Assembly: GCA_900470155.1 (NCBI GenBank)
Contig: UBZT01000009.1
Span: forward strand, 62,001 to 126,000
Length of the DNA: 64,000 nucleotides
Reading direction: 5' to 3'
Source of the DNA: Hyphomicrobiales bacterium
GTDB taxonomy: Bacteria; Pseudomonadota; Alphaproteobacteria; Rhizobiales; Rhizobiaceae
This document shows, piece after piece, positions 6,740-14,849 of the stretch (the stretch's first letter is position 1; each line of letters begins with the position of its first letter). A program made the position numbers and the translations under genes. The notes below the pieces were generated by a model, which saw only the letters and a program-made list of their open reading frames with translations, ran no database searches and was not told the DNA's origin.

Positions 6740-8056
6740 ATGCGGCCTAGTTTGGCATTTGCCATACGGCCCGAGGAGTTCATTTTGGCGACCCATCAAG
6801 CCGCAATCTTCCTGCTCGTGATCAACCTCGGCCTGCTCTGGCTGCTGATGGCGGCCCCTCTCGGTCGCCGGACCATCCGGATCAGCAGAATGGTGCGCAA
6901 GCGCCCCGAAGATCTCTGGAACATCACCCGACCCGCCGGCGCATTGACCGACTGGCACCCGTCGGTCATCGCCGTCGAACCGGTCGCAGGGCATCCGGAC
7001 CGGGTGGAATTTGCCTATCGACAACCGGATAGGAACGGCAAGCCGACCAAGCGAACAATGATCGTCGACCGTGCCTCGATGAACGCCAATGGCAGCTTCT
7101 CCTGCGATCTGCGCGTCGTTTCCGACAGCACGCTGCATCAATCCTTCTGGGCAGGATATCGCGAAAGCCGCCATATCGAACCCGCCGACAAGGGCGCGCT
7201 TGTGACGTTCGAGCAAACCGACAGCTATCGCGGCCTTGCCTTCTATCTGCTGCGCCTGTTTTCCATACGCCGCGAACTGCAGGCGCTCGAGGATCATGTC
7301 GAGGGACGGGCGCATACGGGCCGCACCCATATCGAACATCCGTTCTGGCAGAGCCTGCTGGTCATCGGCTCTACCCTGGCGCTCTGGCCGTTCTTCGGCC
7401 TGACCCCTGCTGGCCTGATGATCTCGACCTTCCTGACACTGGTCATCGTGTTGCACGAACTCGGCCACATGGTCGCCTACCGCGCCTTCGGCCATGCCAG
7501 AGTGCGCATGGTCTTCATCCCGTTTCTCGGCGGGATCGCGATTGGTGGGCGGCCCTATAACAGTCTGTTCGAGGTCGCGACATGTGCGCTGATGGGCGCT
7601 GGCGTGTCTGCACTGCTGGTGCCGATCATTGTCGCGGGCCATCAGTCCGCGCTGACCATTCAGCACTCCGCCGCAACAGAAGGACCGATCCTGATCTTCC
7701 TGGTCATTCTCGGCGCCTTCAACCTCCTCAACCTGCTGCCCACCTACCGCTTCGATGGTGGCCAGGTTCTGCGCCAGATCTTCGTCAGCCAGAAAATGTT
7801 GGCGCTGGCGAGCTTCGGCATCACGGGCATCATCTTGTGGACCTGCTGGCGCATCGGTCTGCCTTCGATGGTGCTGGTGTCCGGCCTGGCGATCTTTACG
7901 CTGCTGAGCATGATCCGCACCAGCACGGTCAAGCCGCGCCATGAACTCATACCCATGTCCGGTCCGGAACGGCTGATGACCGGCTTCGGCCTATACGCCG
8001 CCATTTCGATCCATGCGTATGCGGTAATCTATGCCTGCGACCGGCTGTTTGGCTGA
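6740..8056 (+). CDS. Fusion of an SRPBCC (START-like) domain and an M50/site-2-type membrane metalloprotease
   Basis: 438 residues. One N-terminal membrane segment (about 20-40) is followed by a soluble stretch of about 45-185 that resembles a polyketide cyclase/SRPBCC lipid-binding domain (RPEDLWNITRPAGALTDWHP, then HQSFWAGYRES). The C-terminal half is an M50 protease: the zinc motif HELGH is at 239-243 and the third-ligand motif NLLPTYRFDGG at 331-341, within five or so membrane helices. Site-2 proteases cut membrane-bound substrates such as anti-sigma factors. No PDZ domain is seen. An alternative TTG start at 6785 has a better ribosome site (GAGGAG, 6 bp upstream) and would remove 15 residues. 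No sigma or anti-sigma gene is adjacent. Confidence 0.8.
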   Translation: MRPSLAFAIRPEEFILATHQAAIFLLVINLGLLWLLMAAPLGRRTIRISRMVRKRPEDLWNITRPAGALTDWHPSVIAVEPVAGHPDRVEFAYRQPDRNGKPTKRTMIVDRASMNANGSFSCDLRVVSDSTLHQSFWAGYRESRHIEPADKGALVTFEQTDSYRGLAFYLLRLFSIRRELQALEDHVEGRAHTGRTHIEHPFWQSLLVIGSTLALWPFFGLTPAGLMISTFLTLVIVLHELGHMVAYRAFGHARVRMVFIPFLGGIAIGGRPYNSLFEVATCALMGAGVSALLVPIIVAGHQSALTIQHSAATEGPILIFLVILGAFNLLNLLPTYRFDGGQVLRQIFVSQKMLALASFGITGIILWTCWRIGLPSMVLVSGLAIFTLLSMIRTSTVKPRHELIPMSGPERLMTGFGLYAAISIHAYAVIYACDRLFG

Positions 8057-8137
8057 GCCCGGCACAGGGTGAGGAAAATCGTCCGACACGGGAATGCTGA
8101 TCTTGACTTCAAGACCCGAACTGGCTCCAAAAGAGCC

Positions 8138-8767
8138 ATGAAAACCGACAATCCTCCTCTGCCCATGGGTTACTCCGCCCTTCCCGCCGGCACCCTTGCC
8201 AATGTCGTCACCTGTCTGGAAATGCGCAGGGAGCCCGATGTCACCGAAATACACTTGGGGCCGAATCTGACGCTCGAGCGTTGGGTCGATGTCGACCTCG
8301 ACAAGTATCGCGACCTGTTTCGGCGCGTCGGCGAGGACTGGATGTGGGTCTCACGGCTCGTCATGCCGGACGAGGAACTGAGCGCCATCCTCGCCGACAC
8401 GGGTGTCGAACTCTTTGCGGCGATGAAAGAGGATGTACCGGTCGGCATACTTGAACTGGACTTTCGACAGCCTGGCGAATGCGAACTGGTGTTTTTCGGA
8501 CTCGTGCCGGAAGCGATCGGCCAGGGCGCCGGGCGCTGGCTGATGAACCAGGCACTGCAAAAGGCCTGGGCAAAGCCGATCACCAGGCTCTGGCTGCACA
8601 CCTGTCATTTCGACCATCCCGGCGCGATTGCCTTTTATCGCCGCTCCGGCTTCGAGCCGTACGACACGTTTGTCGAGGTGACCGAGGATCCGCGCCTGAC
8701 CGGCAAGATGCGGATCGATGCGGCCCAGCACGTGCCGTTGATTCGTCCGGTCGATCCGGTTTCGTAA
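8138..8767 (+). CDS. GNAT-family N-acetyltransferase
   Basis: 209 residues from ATG 8138. The frame stays open to 8069, but the upstream residues look non-coding. The GNAT acetyl-CoA site is visible as the GLVPEAIGQGAGRWLMNQAL segment (family pattern V-x-P-x5-G-x-G/A), followed by LWLHTCHFDHPGAIAFYRRSGFEPYD, the typical beta5-alpha4 region with the N-x2-A/Y-Y-x-x-x-GF ending. The acceptor substrate is unknown. The gene lies in the same direction as frmA, 112 bp upstream of it, and need not be co-transcribed with it. Confidence 0.8.
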   Translation: MKTDNPPLPMGYSALPAGTLANVVTCLEMRREPDVTEIHLGPNLTLERWVDVDLDKYRDLFRRVGEDWMWVSRLVMPDEELSAILADTGVELFAAMKEDVPVGILELDFRQPGECELVFFGLVPEAIGQGAGRWLMNQALQKAWAKPITRLWLHTCHFDHPGAIAFYRRSGFEPYDTFVEVTEDPRLTGKMRIDAAQHVPLIRPVDPVS

Positions 8768-8879
8768 CCGCCGCCCTCACAAAAACGATCACAGGACGAA
8801 AAGCCGGCCAAAAGCCCTTGAGCGGCCTTGGTCCGGCGTGCCAATGTCGCGCCGACAAATCAGACAGGGAGACTATATC

Positions 8880-10007
8880 ATGGACGTTCGCGCCGCCGTC
8901 GCCGTGCAGGCTGGCAAGCCGCTGGAAATCATGACTGTTCAGTTGGAAGGCCCGCGCGCGGGTGAAGTTCTGATTGAAGTAAAGGCCACAGGTATTTGTC
9001 ATACCGACGATTTCACGCTTTCCGGTGCCGATCCGGAGGGCCTGTTCCCGGCCATTCTCGGCCATGAGGGCGCTGGCATTGTCGTCGATGTCGGTCCGGG
9101 CGTCACGTCGGTGAAGAAGGGCGATCACGTGATTCCGCTCTATACGCCGGAATGCCGCGAGTGCTACTCCTGCCTCAGCCGCAAGACCAATCTCTGCACC
9201 TCGATCCGCGCCACGCAGGGCCAGGGCCTGATGCCGGACGGCACCAGCCGCTTTTCGATCGGCAAGGACAAGATCCATCACTACATGGGCTGCTCGACCT
9301 TTGCCAATTTCACCGTTCTGCCGGAAATTGCGCTCGCCAAGGTCAACCCGGACGCACCGTTCGACAAGATCTGCTATATCGGCTGTGGCGTCACCACCGG
9401 CATCGGCGCTGTCATCAACACCGCCAAGGTCGAGATTGGCGCCACCGCCATCGTCTTCGGCCTCGGCGGCATCGGCCTCAATGTTCTGCAGGGCCTGCGC
9501 CTTGCCGGCGCCGACATGATCATCGGCGTCGACATCAACAATGACCGCAAGGCCTGGGGCGAGAAGTTCGGCATGACGCATTTCGTCAATCCGAAGGAAG
9601 TCGGCGACGACATCGTGCCCTATCTGGTCAACCTGACCAAGCGCAATGGCGACCTGATCGGCGGCGCGGACTATACGTTCGACTGCACCGGCAATACCAA
9701 GGTCATGCGCCAGGCGCTCGAAGCATCCCATCGCGGCTGGGGCAAGTCGGTCATCATCGGGGTTGCCGGTGCCGGACAGGAAATCTCCACCCGTCCGTTC
9801 CAGCTGGTTACCGGCCGCAACTGGATGGGCACCGCCTTCGGTGGTGCGCGCGGCCGAACCGACGTGCCGAAGATCGTCGACTGGTATATGGACGGCAAGA
9901 TCCAGATCGATCCGATGATCACTCACACCATGCCATTGGAAGACATCAACAAGGGCTTCGAACTGATGCATTCGGGCGAAAGCATTCGCGGCGTCGTGGT
10001 CTACTGA
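8880..10007 (+). CDS. frmA: S-(hydroxymethyl)glutathione dehydrogenase / class III alcohol dehydrogenase
   Basis: 375 residues, starting at ATG 8880 behind AGGGAGA. It oxidises S-hydroxymethylglutathione (formaldehyde plus glutathione) to S-formylglutathione with NAD+, in the cytoplasm. The catalytic zinc ligands are in GICHTDDF and ILGHEGAG and the Cys of CGVTTGIGA. The structural zinc cysteines are in CRECYSCLSRKTNLC. The Rossmann motif is FGLGGIGLNVLQG. Length matches the class III family. The stop codon overlaps the next start (TGATG), so elaA is probably translationally coupled. The partner hydrolase fghA lies 1.7 kb downstream on the same strand. Rhizobial copies are also called adhC or flhA. 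Confidence 0.95.
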   Translation: MDVRAAVAVQAGKPLEIMTVQLEGPRAGEVLIEVKATGICHTDDFTLSGADPEGLFPAILGHEGAGIVVDVGPGVTSVKKGDHVIPLYTPECRECYSCLSRKTNLCTSIRATQGQGLMPDGTSRFSIGKDKIHHYMGCSTFANFTVLPEIALAKVNPDAPFDKICYIGCGVTTGIGAVINTAKVEIGATAIVFGLGGIGLNVLQGLRLAGADMIIGVDINNDRKAWGEKFGMTHFVNPKEVGDDIVPYLVNLTKRNGDLIGGADYTFDCTGNTKVMRQALEASHRGWGKSVIIGVAGAGQEISTRPFQLVTGRNWMGTAFGGARGRTDVPKIVDWYMDGKIQIDPMITHTMPLEDINKGFELMHSGESIRGVVVY

Positions 10008-10480
10008 TGACGGCGGAAAGCTACCGGGTCGATGCGCGGAGACTGGAAGAGCTCTCCGCGCTCGAACTTCATGACCTGCTGAAGATGCGCGTCGATGTCT
10101 TCGTGGTGGAGCAGAAATGCCCCTATCCGGAGATCGACGGCAAGGACAAGCATGCCCTGCATCTGCGGCTGATGCAGGACGGTGATCTGTTGGCAGCGGC
10201 GCGGATTTTCGCGCCCGCCGAGGCTGCAGGCCCGGCGAAGATCGGCCGGGTCGTCGTGTCGCCAGCGCACCGCGGCAAGCGGCTTGGCGATGCGGTGATG
10301 CGCGAGGCGATCGCGCTCTGCGAGGCGCGGTTTCCCGCCTGCACCCTTGCCCTGTCGGCACAGAGCCATCTGAAGGCCTTTTATGCCTCGTTCGGCTTCG
10401 AGGTCTGCTCGGCGGAATATCTCGAAGACGGCATCCCGCATGTCGACATGTTCCGCCCCACCACGGTCGCCGTCAACTGA
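10007..10480 (+). CDS. ElaA-type GNAT acetyltransferase
   Basis: 157 residues. The N-terminal segment ELHDLLKMRVDVFVVEQKCP followed by YPEIDGKDKHALHL is diagnostic of the ElaA branch of GNAT. The acetyl-CoA loop is RVVVSPAHRGKRLGDAVMRE, and SFGFEVCSAEYLEDGIPHVDM closes the fold. The cellular substrate of ElaA proteins is not known. The start overlaps the frmA stop by one base. Confidence 0.85.
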   Translation: MTAESYRVDARRLEELSALELHDLLKMRVDVFVVEQKCPYPEIDGKDKHALHLRLMQDGDLLAAARIFAPAEAAGPAKIGRVVVSPAHRGKRLGDAVMREAIALCEARFPACTLALSAQSHLKAFYASFGFEVCSAEYLEDGIPHVDMFRPTTVAVN

Positions 10481-10511
10481 CCATGCGGCCATTGCGCCGG
10501 GAAACTGCCTG

Positions 10512-10952
10512 ATGATCTATGTCGATGCCGATGCCTGCCCGGTGAAGCCGGAAATCCTCAAAGTGGCCGAGCGCCATGGCATGGAAGTGACCTTTGTCGC
10601 CAATTCCGGCCTGCGCCCGTCGCGTGATCCGATGGTGAAGAACGTCATAGTCTCGAGCGGCTTTGACGCGGCCGACGACTGGATCGCCGAACGCGCCGGC
10701 CCCGAGGACATCGTCATTACTGCCGACGTGCCGCTGGCCGGTCGCTGCGTGGCGGCAGGTGCGCAGGTCACCGGTCCGACCGGCCGCGTTTTCGATGTCG
10801 CCAATATCGGCATGGCGACCGCAATGCGCGACCTCGGCGCCCATCTGCGCGAGACCGGCGAAAGCAAGGGCTACAACGCCGCGTTTTCGCCGCGCGACCG
10901 TTCCGCCTTCCTCGAAACGCTTGACAGGCTCTGCCGCCGCCTCAAGAAGTGA
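10512..10952 (+). CDS. YaiI/YqxD-family (UPF0178, DUF188) protein
   Basis: 146 residues from ATG 10512. The opening MIYVDADACPVKPEI and the central ITADVPLAGRCVAAGA are hallmarks of the UPF0178 family, which has a PIN-like fold with conserved acidic residues (D5, D7). No reaction is established. Some family members are suspected nucleases. It sits in the frmA-fghA segment, 31 bp after elaA, in the same direction. Confidence 0.88.
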   Translation: MIYVDADACPVKPEILKVAERHGMEVTFVANSGLRPSRDPMVKNVIVSSGFDAADDWIAERAGPEDIVITADVPLAGRCVAAGAQVTGPTGRVFDVANIGMATAMRDLGAHLRETGESKGYNAAFSPRDRSAFLETLDRLCRRLKK

Positions 10953-11007
10953 CGACGCCCGCCCGGGCTTCAAAGCCGGGAATGGGCAGGCCTCACCGGA
11001 TGGACCG

Positions 11008-11673
11008 ATGACACAACCGCGCAAATGGATCCTCGACCATCGCTATAGCAGTTTCGTCGGCGCCAGCGCACTTACCGTGCTCACCCTGCCGGTGATCGCG
11101 CGCATGGAGCCGGCGATTGCCGTCGAAGGACCGGCGATTGTATTTTTCGTCACCTATCTGACGCTCGCCTGGTCGCGACTGCGGCGCCTGACGCCGGCCT
11201 TTCTGCGCCAGCATGCCGAGACGGCCGATGCCCCGGCCTTCGTCATCTTCATCGTCACGGCGCTCGCCATCGTGGCCGCCATAGGATCCCTGTTCGCCGT
11301 GCTCAATCGCGACGTCAAAGGCGGCTCGCTGGAACTGATCACGGCTGCCGGATCGGTCATTTTCGGCTGGCTGACCATCCACACCATGGCCGCCATGCAT
11401 TATGCCCATGTCTTCTGGAAACCTAGCCCGGCGCAGAAGGGCGGCGCACGGGCGCATCGCGGCGGGCTCGAGTTTCCTGGCACGCCGGAGCCCTGCGGCT
11501 ATGACTTCGTCTATTTCGCCCTGGTCATCGGCATGACGGCGCAGACGGCTGATGTCTCGATCACCACGACGGCCATGCGCCGGCTGAACATGATCCATGC
11601 CACGACCTCTTATTTCTTCAACACCGTGCTGATCGCCGCTGCCGTCAATGCAGCCGTGGCCTTGGCCGGTTGA
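11008..11673 (+). CDS. DUF1345 membrane protein
   Basis: 221 residues with about five hydrophobic segments. The pattern SSFVGASALTVLTLP near the N terminus, LTIHTMAAMHYAHVF in the middle and the block GYDFVYFALVIGMTAQTADV near the C terminus match the DUF1345 family of inner-membrane proteins of unknown function. The start at ATG 11008 is chosen because the open frame upstream runs through yaiI in another frame. It lies between yaiI and fghA, both in the same direction. Confidence 0.8.
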   Translation: MTQPRKWILDHRYSSFVGASALTVLTLPVIARMEPAIAVEGPAIVFFVTYLTLAWSRLRRLTPAFLRQHAETADAPAFVIFIVTALAIVAAIGSLFAVLNRDVKGGSLELITAAGSVIFGWLTIHTMAAMHYAHVFWKPSPAQKGGARAHRGGLEFPGTPEPCGYDFVYFALVIGMTAQTADVSITTTAMRRLNMIHATTSYFFNTVLIAAAVNAAVALAG

Positions 11674-11720
11674 TCCGCCGCACCACAAAGACGACATCAC
11701 AGACACCACAAGGAAGACCG

Positions 11721-12554
11721 ATGAAGATCCTTTCCCAGAACACCGCGTTTGGCGGCATGCAGGGCGTCTTTGCCCACGACAGCGAAACCACCGGGACCGA
11801 GATGACCTTCGCCGTCTTCGTGCCGCCGCAGGCGATTGCCGAGAAACGGCCGGTGCTTTGGTACCTGTCGGGCCTGACCTGCAGCCACGCCAATGTCATG
11901 GAAAAGGGTGAGTACCGCCGCATGGCCGCCGAACTCGGCCTGATCATCGTCTGCCCCGACACCAGCCCGCGCGGCAATGATGTCGCCGACGAACTGACCA
12001 ACTGGAAGATGGGCAAGGGCGCCGGCATGTATCTCGACGCCACCGAGGCGCCCTGGGCAGAGCATTACCAGATGTATTCCTACATCACCGAGGAACTGCC
12101 GGCCCTGATCGCCGAACAGTTCCGTGTCGACATGGACCGCCAGGGCATATTCGGCCACTCGATGGGCGGCCACGGCGCCATGATCATCGCCCTGAAGAAC
12201 CAAGAACGCTACAAGAGCTGCTCGGCCTTCGCCCCGATCGTCAATCCGCTGACCGCCGACTGGACGCAGGATGCGTTCGAGAAATACCTCGGCCCCGACA
12301 AGGCGAAGTGGCGGCAATACGATGCCTGCGCGCTGGTCGAAGACGGTGCCCGCTTCCCGGAATTCCTCATCGACCAGGGCAAGGCCGACAGCTTCCTCGA
12401 AACCGGACTGGCGCCATGGCTGTTCGAAGACGCGATCAAGGGAACCGATATCGGGCTGACGCTCAGGATGCACGAGCGCTACGACCATTCCTACTACTTC
12501 ATCTCGACCTTCATGGAGGATCATCTGAAGTGGCATGCGGAACGGCTGGGCTGA
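11721..12554 (+). CDS. fghA: S-formylglutathione hydrolase
   Basis: 277 residues from ATG 11721, behind AAGGAAG. It hydrolyses S-formylglutathione to formate and glutathione, the step after FrmA. It is an alpha/beta hydrolase of the esterase D family. The nucleophile elbow is GHSMGGHGA (Ser at about 147). The oxyanion-region LWYLSGLTCSHAN and the late catalytic His in YDHSYYFI are all present. Length fits the family (275-285). Together with frmA it gives a complete glutathione-dependent formaldehyde pathway. A formate dehydrogenase is not seen here. Confidence 0.95.
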   Translation: MKILSQNTAFGGMQGVFAHDSETTGTEMTFAVFVPPQAIAEKRPVLWYLSGLTCSHANVMEKGEYRRMAAELGLIIVCPDTSPRGNDVADELTNWKMGKGAGMYLDATEAPWAEHYQMYSYITEELPALIAEQFRVDMDRQGIFGHSMGGHGAMIIALKNQERYKSCSAFAPIVNPLTADWTQDAFEKYLGPDKAKWRQYDACALVEDGARFPEFLIDQGKADSFLETGLAPWLFEDAIKGTDIGLTLRMHERYDHSYYFISTFMEDHLKWHAERLG

Positions 12555-12559
12555 CCGGC

Positions 12560-12595
12560 TGCCGCGTTCAACTGACCGTCTACGGAAACGCGGCA
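12560..12595. terminator. Possible terminator hairpin between convergent fghA and the YciI gene
   Basis: TGCCGCGTT (12560-12568) and AACGCGGCA (12587-12595) form a 9-bp perfect stem with an 18-nt loop, in the 54-bp gap between two convergent genes. There is no T run. Confidence 0.4.
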
Positions 12596-12608
12596 ACTGG
12601 CAATGCTG

Positions 12609-12950
12609 TCAGTGAAAGGCACGTACCTCGACCGGCGCGCGGCAGGCAATGGCGGCTTTGCGGCCCCATGCCAGCGCCGCGCCCAAGTCGGCAGCCTCCA
12701 GCACCCAGAAACCGCCGACATGTTCAGAGGTCTGTAGATACGGTCCGTCGGCGACACGCACAGAACCATCGGTCTGCAAAGTGAGCGACATTGCACGGCT
12801 TGCCGGATGCAATCCGCCGACAAAAACACGAACGCCGGCAGCCACCATCTCGTCGTTCAGCGCATCGATGTCGCGCGACATCGCCTCGTCCTCCGCAATC
12901 GATGGATCGTAGCCGTCGGGGTGATGAATGGCCACCAGATACCGCGTCAT
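12609..12950 (-). CDS. YciI-like (DGPF-domain) protein
   Basis: 113 residues of one YCII-related ferredoxin-like domain. The opening MTRYLVAIHHPDGYDP, the VADGPYLQTSEHVGGFWVLE block (compare DGPF-type 'dGPFaEtKE-x-lgGyyil') and the AALAWGRKAA helix fit the family. It is often fused to, or next to, ECF sigma factors, but none is present here. Function is unknown. Confidence 0.8.
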   Translation of the reverse strand: MTRYLVAIHHPDGYDPSIAEDEAMSRDIDALNDEMVAAGVRVFVGGLHPASRAMSLTLQTDGSVRVADGPYLQTSEHVGGFWVLEAADLGAALAWGRKAAIACRAPVEVRAFH

Positions 12951-12973
12951 GACGTCTCCTTTCAGCGGCTTCC

Positions 12974-12998
12974 CCGGATCGCAAGACCTGCGACCCGG
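12974..12998 (-). terminator. Hairpin downstream of the GH43 gene, possible operon end
   Basis: The arms CCGGATCGCA and TGCGACCCGG pair over 9 of 10 positions around a 5-nt loop, just past the GH43 stop. No T run follows on the minus strand, so it may stabilise the 3' end rather than terminate. Confidence 0.35.
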
Positions 12999-13016
12999 AT
13001 TGAACCGACGTTGGTT

Positions 13017-14627
13017 TCACAGCCTGCGATACAGAAAATGGTCGAAATCGGCGGGCTTTGCCCGGCCGGTGATGTCGAAGGCGAACATGCCGGCAAAAGC
13101 GCCGGTAAACGAGCCATGCTCGCCAAAGCCGCCTTCGTCCGAAACAACGCCGGCGTCGAGCACCGGGCCGACCGCCTGCCAATCCGCAGCTCCTGACATG
13201 CGCCAGAAGAATTGCAGATCGTTGTCGACGATATCCATGGCAAGATCGACCGGACCGTCACCAATCGCGATGCCCTGGCCGATCGGAAAGGTCAGTTTGC
13301 CGGCCGGATAGTCCCCCGGAACCGATAGCACGATCAGGCAGCGTCCTATTTCCTCGTCAGTCGAGACACCGAGGGCGTAGAATTTGTAGCGATTGTAGTA
13401 GTGCGTGATGCCGGCAACCTGCTGGTAGGTCTCGGGTGAAAATTCGAGGCGGGTTTCGACGCGGAATCGGTGATGCTCCTGCCGACGCGCGACCAGCGCC
13501 TGCTCGAACCACGAACCGATACCCTCGCGGCCGAAGAGCCGCAGATTCCCTGCCCGTTCCGACAGCGTGAAGATCCGCTCCGGCTCGGGTGTGCGCAGCC
13601 ACTGGAACTCACTCGGCAAGTCGGCTGAATCGAATGTCCGCAGGATATCGACGGGCTCCGGCACCTTCATCGCACCGTTCAGCGCCTGAACCTCGACCGC
13701 CGGCACGACGCCACCCTGTTCGAGATAGAGCCAGCCGTCCTCTTTCCACACGCATTTCTGGATGCCGGTTTCGCGTCCGAGCGTACAGCGCCGTTTCGGC
13801 GCCAGCGGCCGACCGCATAGATGGGTGTGATAGACGTCACCATCCGGCGTCTCGACATACTGACCATGGCCCGAACGCTGCAGCACGGCCTCGGGATTGT
13901 CCTTCGACGTGATCAGATACTGGTTCGGATGCAATTCATAAGTGCCGTCGATCGTCCGTGAGCGGGCCATGGTGACGGCATGCGCGTAACCGGTGCCACC
14001 TTCGGCCGTCGTCAGATAATACCAGCCATTGCGCTTGAACAGATGCGGTGCCTCGACCAGCCCGAGCTGGCTGCCGGCAAAGATGTTGCGGATCGGACCG
14101 ACAAGGCTTTTCGTCTTCGCATCCCATTCCTGCAGCAGGATGCCATCGAAAGCCGGATGTTTGCCGATCGTGTTGCTGGCCTTTGGCCGGTGGTTCCACT
14201 GCATGTTGACGAACCACTTGCGGCCGTCGTCGTCATGGAACAGCGACGGATCAAAACCCGACGAGTTGACATACACCGGATCGGACCAGGGACCCTCGAT
14301 CGTTGGCGACGTGACGATATAGTTATGCGCATCCTTGAAGCTACCTTCGAAGCGCTTCACATCGGTATAGACCAGCCAGAACAGACCGTCCGCATGAGAC
14401 AGGCACGGTGCCCAGACGCCGCCGCTGTCGGAATTGCCGCGCATGTCGAGCTGGCTTGCTCTGTTCAGTGGACGCGACACCAGCGTCCAGTTGGCCAGAT
14501 CTCGGGAATGATGGATCTGCACGCCCGGATACCATTCGAAGGTCGAGGTCGCGATGTAGTAGTCCTCGCCGACGCGGAGGAAGGACGGATCCGGATTGAA
14601 GCCGGGCAGGATGGGGTTGATGATCAT
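13017..14627 (-). CDS. Glycoside hydrolase family 43, beta-xylosidase-like
   Basis: 536 residues from ATG 14627, chosen because GGAGGA lies 6 bp upstream of it. An N-terminal five-bladed beta-propeller (about 1-310) carries the three GH43 acids: the base Asp in GFNPDPSF, the pKa-modulating Asp in GFDPSLFHDDDG, and the acid Glu in LVEAPHLFKRNGWYYL. The C-terminal beta-sandwich (about 330-530) is the usual GH43 xylosidase accessory domain. Family members release xylose or arabinose from short glycosides. There is no signal peptide, so it acts on imported oligosaccharides in the cytoplasm. It is the last gene of the sugar operon, separated from the aldo/keto reductase by a palindromic repeat. 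Confidence 0.88.
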   Translation of the reverse strand: MIINPILPGFNPDPSFLRVGEDYYIATSTFEWYPGVQIHHSRDLANWTLVSRPLNRASQLDMRGNSDSGGVWAPCLSHADGLFWLVYTDVKRFEGSFKDAHNYIVTSPTIEGPWSDPVYVNSSGFDPSLFHDDDGRKWFVNMQWNHRPKASNTIGKHPAFDGILLQEWDAKTKSLVGPIRNIFAGSQLGLVEAPHLFKRNGWYYLTTAEGGTGYAHAVTMARSRTIDGTYELHPNQYLITSKDNPEAVLQRSGHGQYVETPDGDVYHTHLCGRPLAPKRRCTLGRETGIQKCVWKEDGWLYLEQGGVVPAVEVQALNGAMKVPEPVDILRTFDSADLPSEFQWLRTPEPERIFTLSERAGNLRLFGREGIGSWFEQALVARRQEHHRFRVETRLEFSPETYQQVAGITHYYNRYKFYALGVSTDEEIGRCLIVLSVPGDYPAGKLTFPIGQGIAIGDGPVDLAMDIVDNDLQFFWRMSGAADWQAVGPVLDAGVVSDEGGFGEHGSFTGAFAGMFAFDITGRAKPADFDHFLYRRL

Positions 14628-14651
14628 GTCTGTCTCCTCCATGTGCGGGAA

Positions 14652-14834
14652 ATACCCCCCTCTGTCGGCGACGCCGACATCTCCCCCACAAGGGGGGAGA
14701 TTATTCGCCGGCGCTGCGACGTCCTTTACTCAGGGTCTTCATTCCCCATGTCACAAGCCCAAGCACGCTACCGCCGGCTTGGGTTCGATCTCCCCCCTTG
14801 TGGGGGAGATGGCCGACAGGCCAGAGGGGGGTAA
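14652..14834. repeat. Paired GC-rich palindromic element, copy 1
   Basis: Left half 14652-14701 and right half about 14788-14834 are inverted copies: outer TACCCCCCTCTG/CAGAGGGGGGTA, inner ATCTCCCCCACAAGGGGGG and its complement. Each half folds on itself (CTCCCC-CACAA-GGGGAG), and the left half adds a small hairpin GTCGGCGACGCCGAC. A unique core of about 86 bp separates them. Three more copies lie in the cob region. It sits between the aldo/keto reductase stop and the GH43 start, so it is transcribed within the operon. Confidence 0.85.
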
Positions 14835-14849
14835 CCCAGGCCTCAGCCC

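Noticed and set aside
6719..7942. A 407-residue minus-strand frame opposite the M50 protease
   Set aside because: Antisense to conserved HELGH and FDGG motifs, with low-complexity polar composition.
14652..14834. Paired GC-rich repeats as a CRISPR array or insertion sequence
   Set aside because: There are only two inverted halves per copy, no regular spacers, no transposase ORF and no target duplication that I can see.
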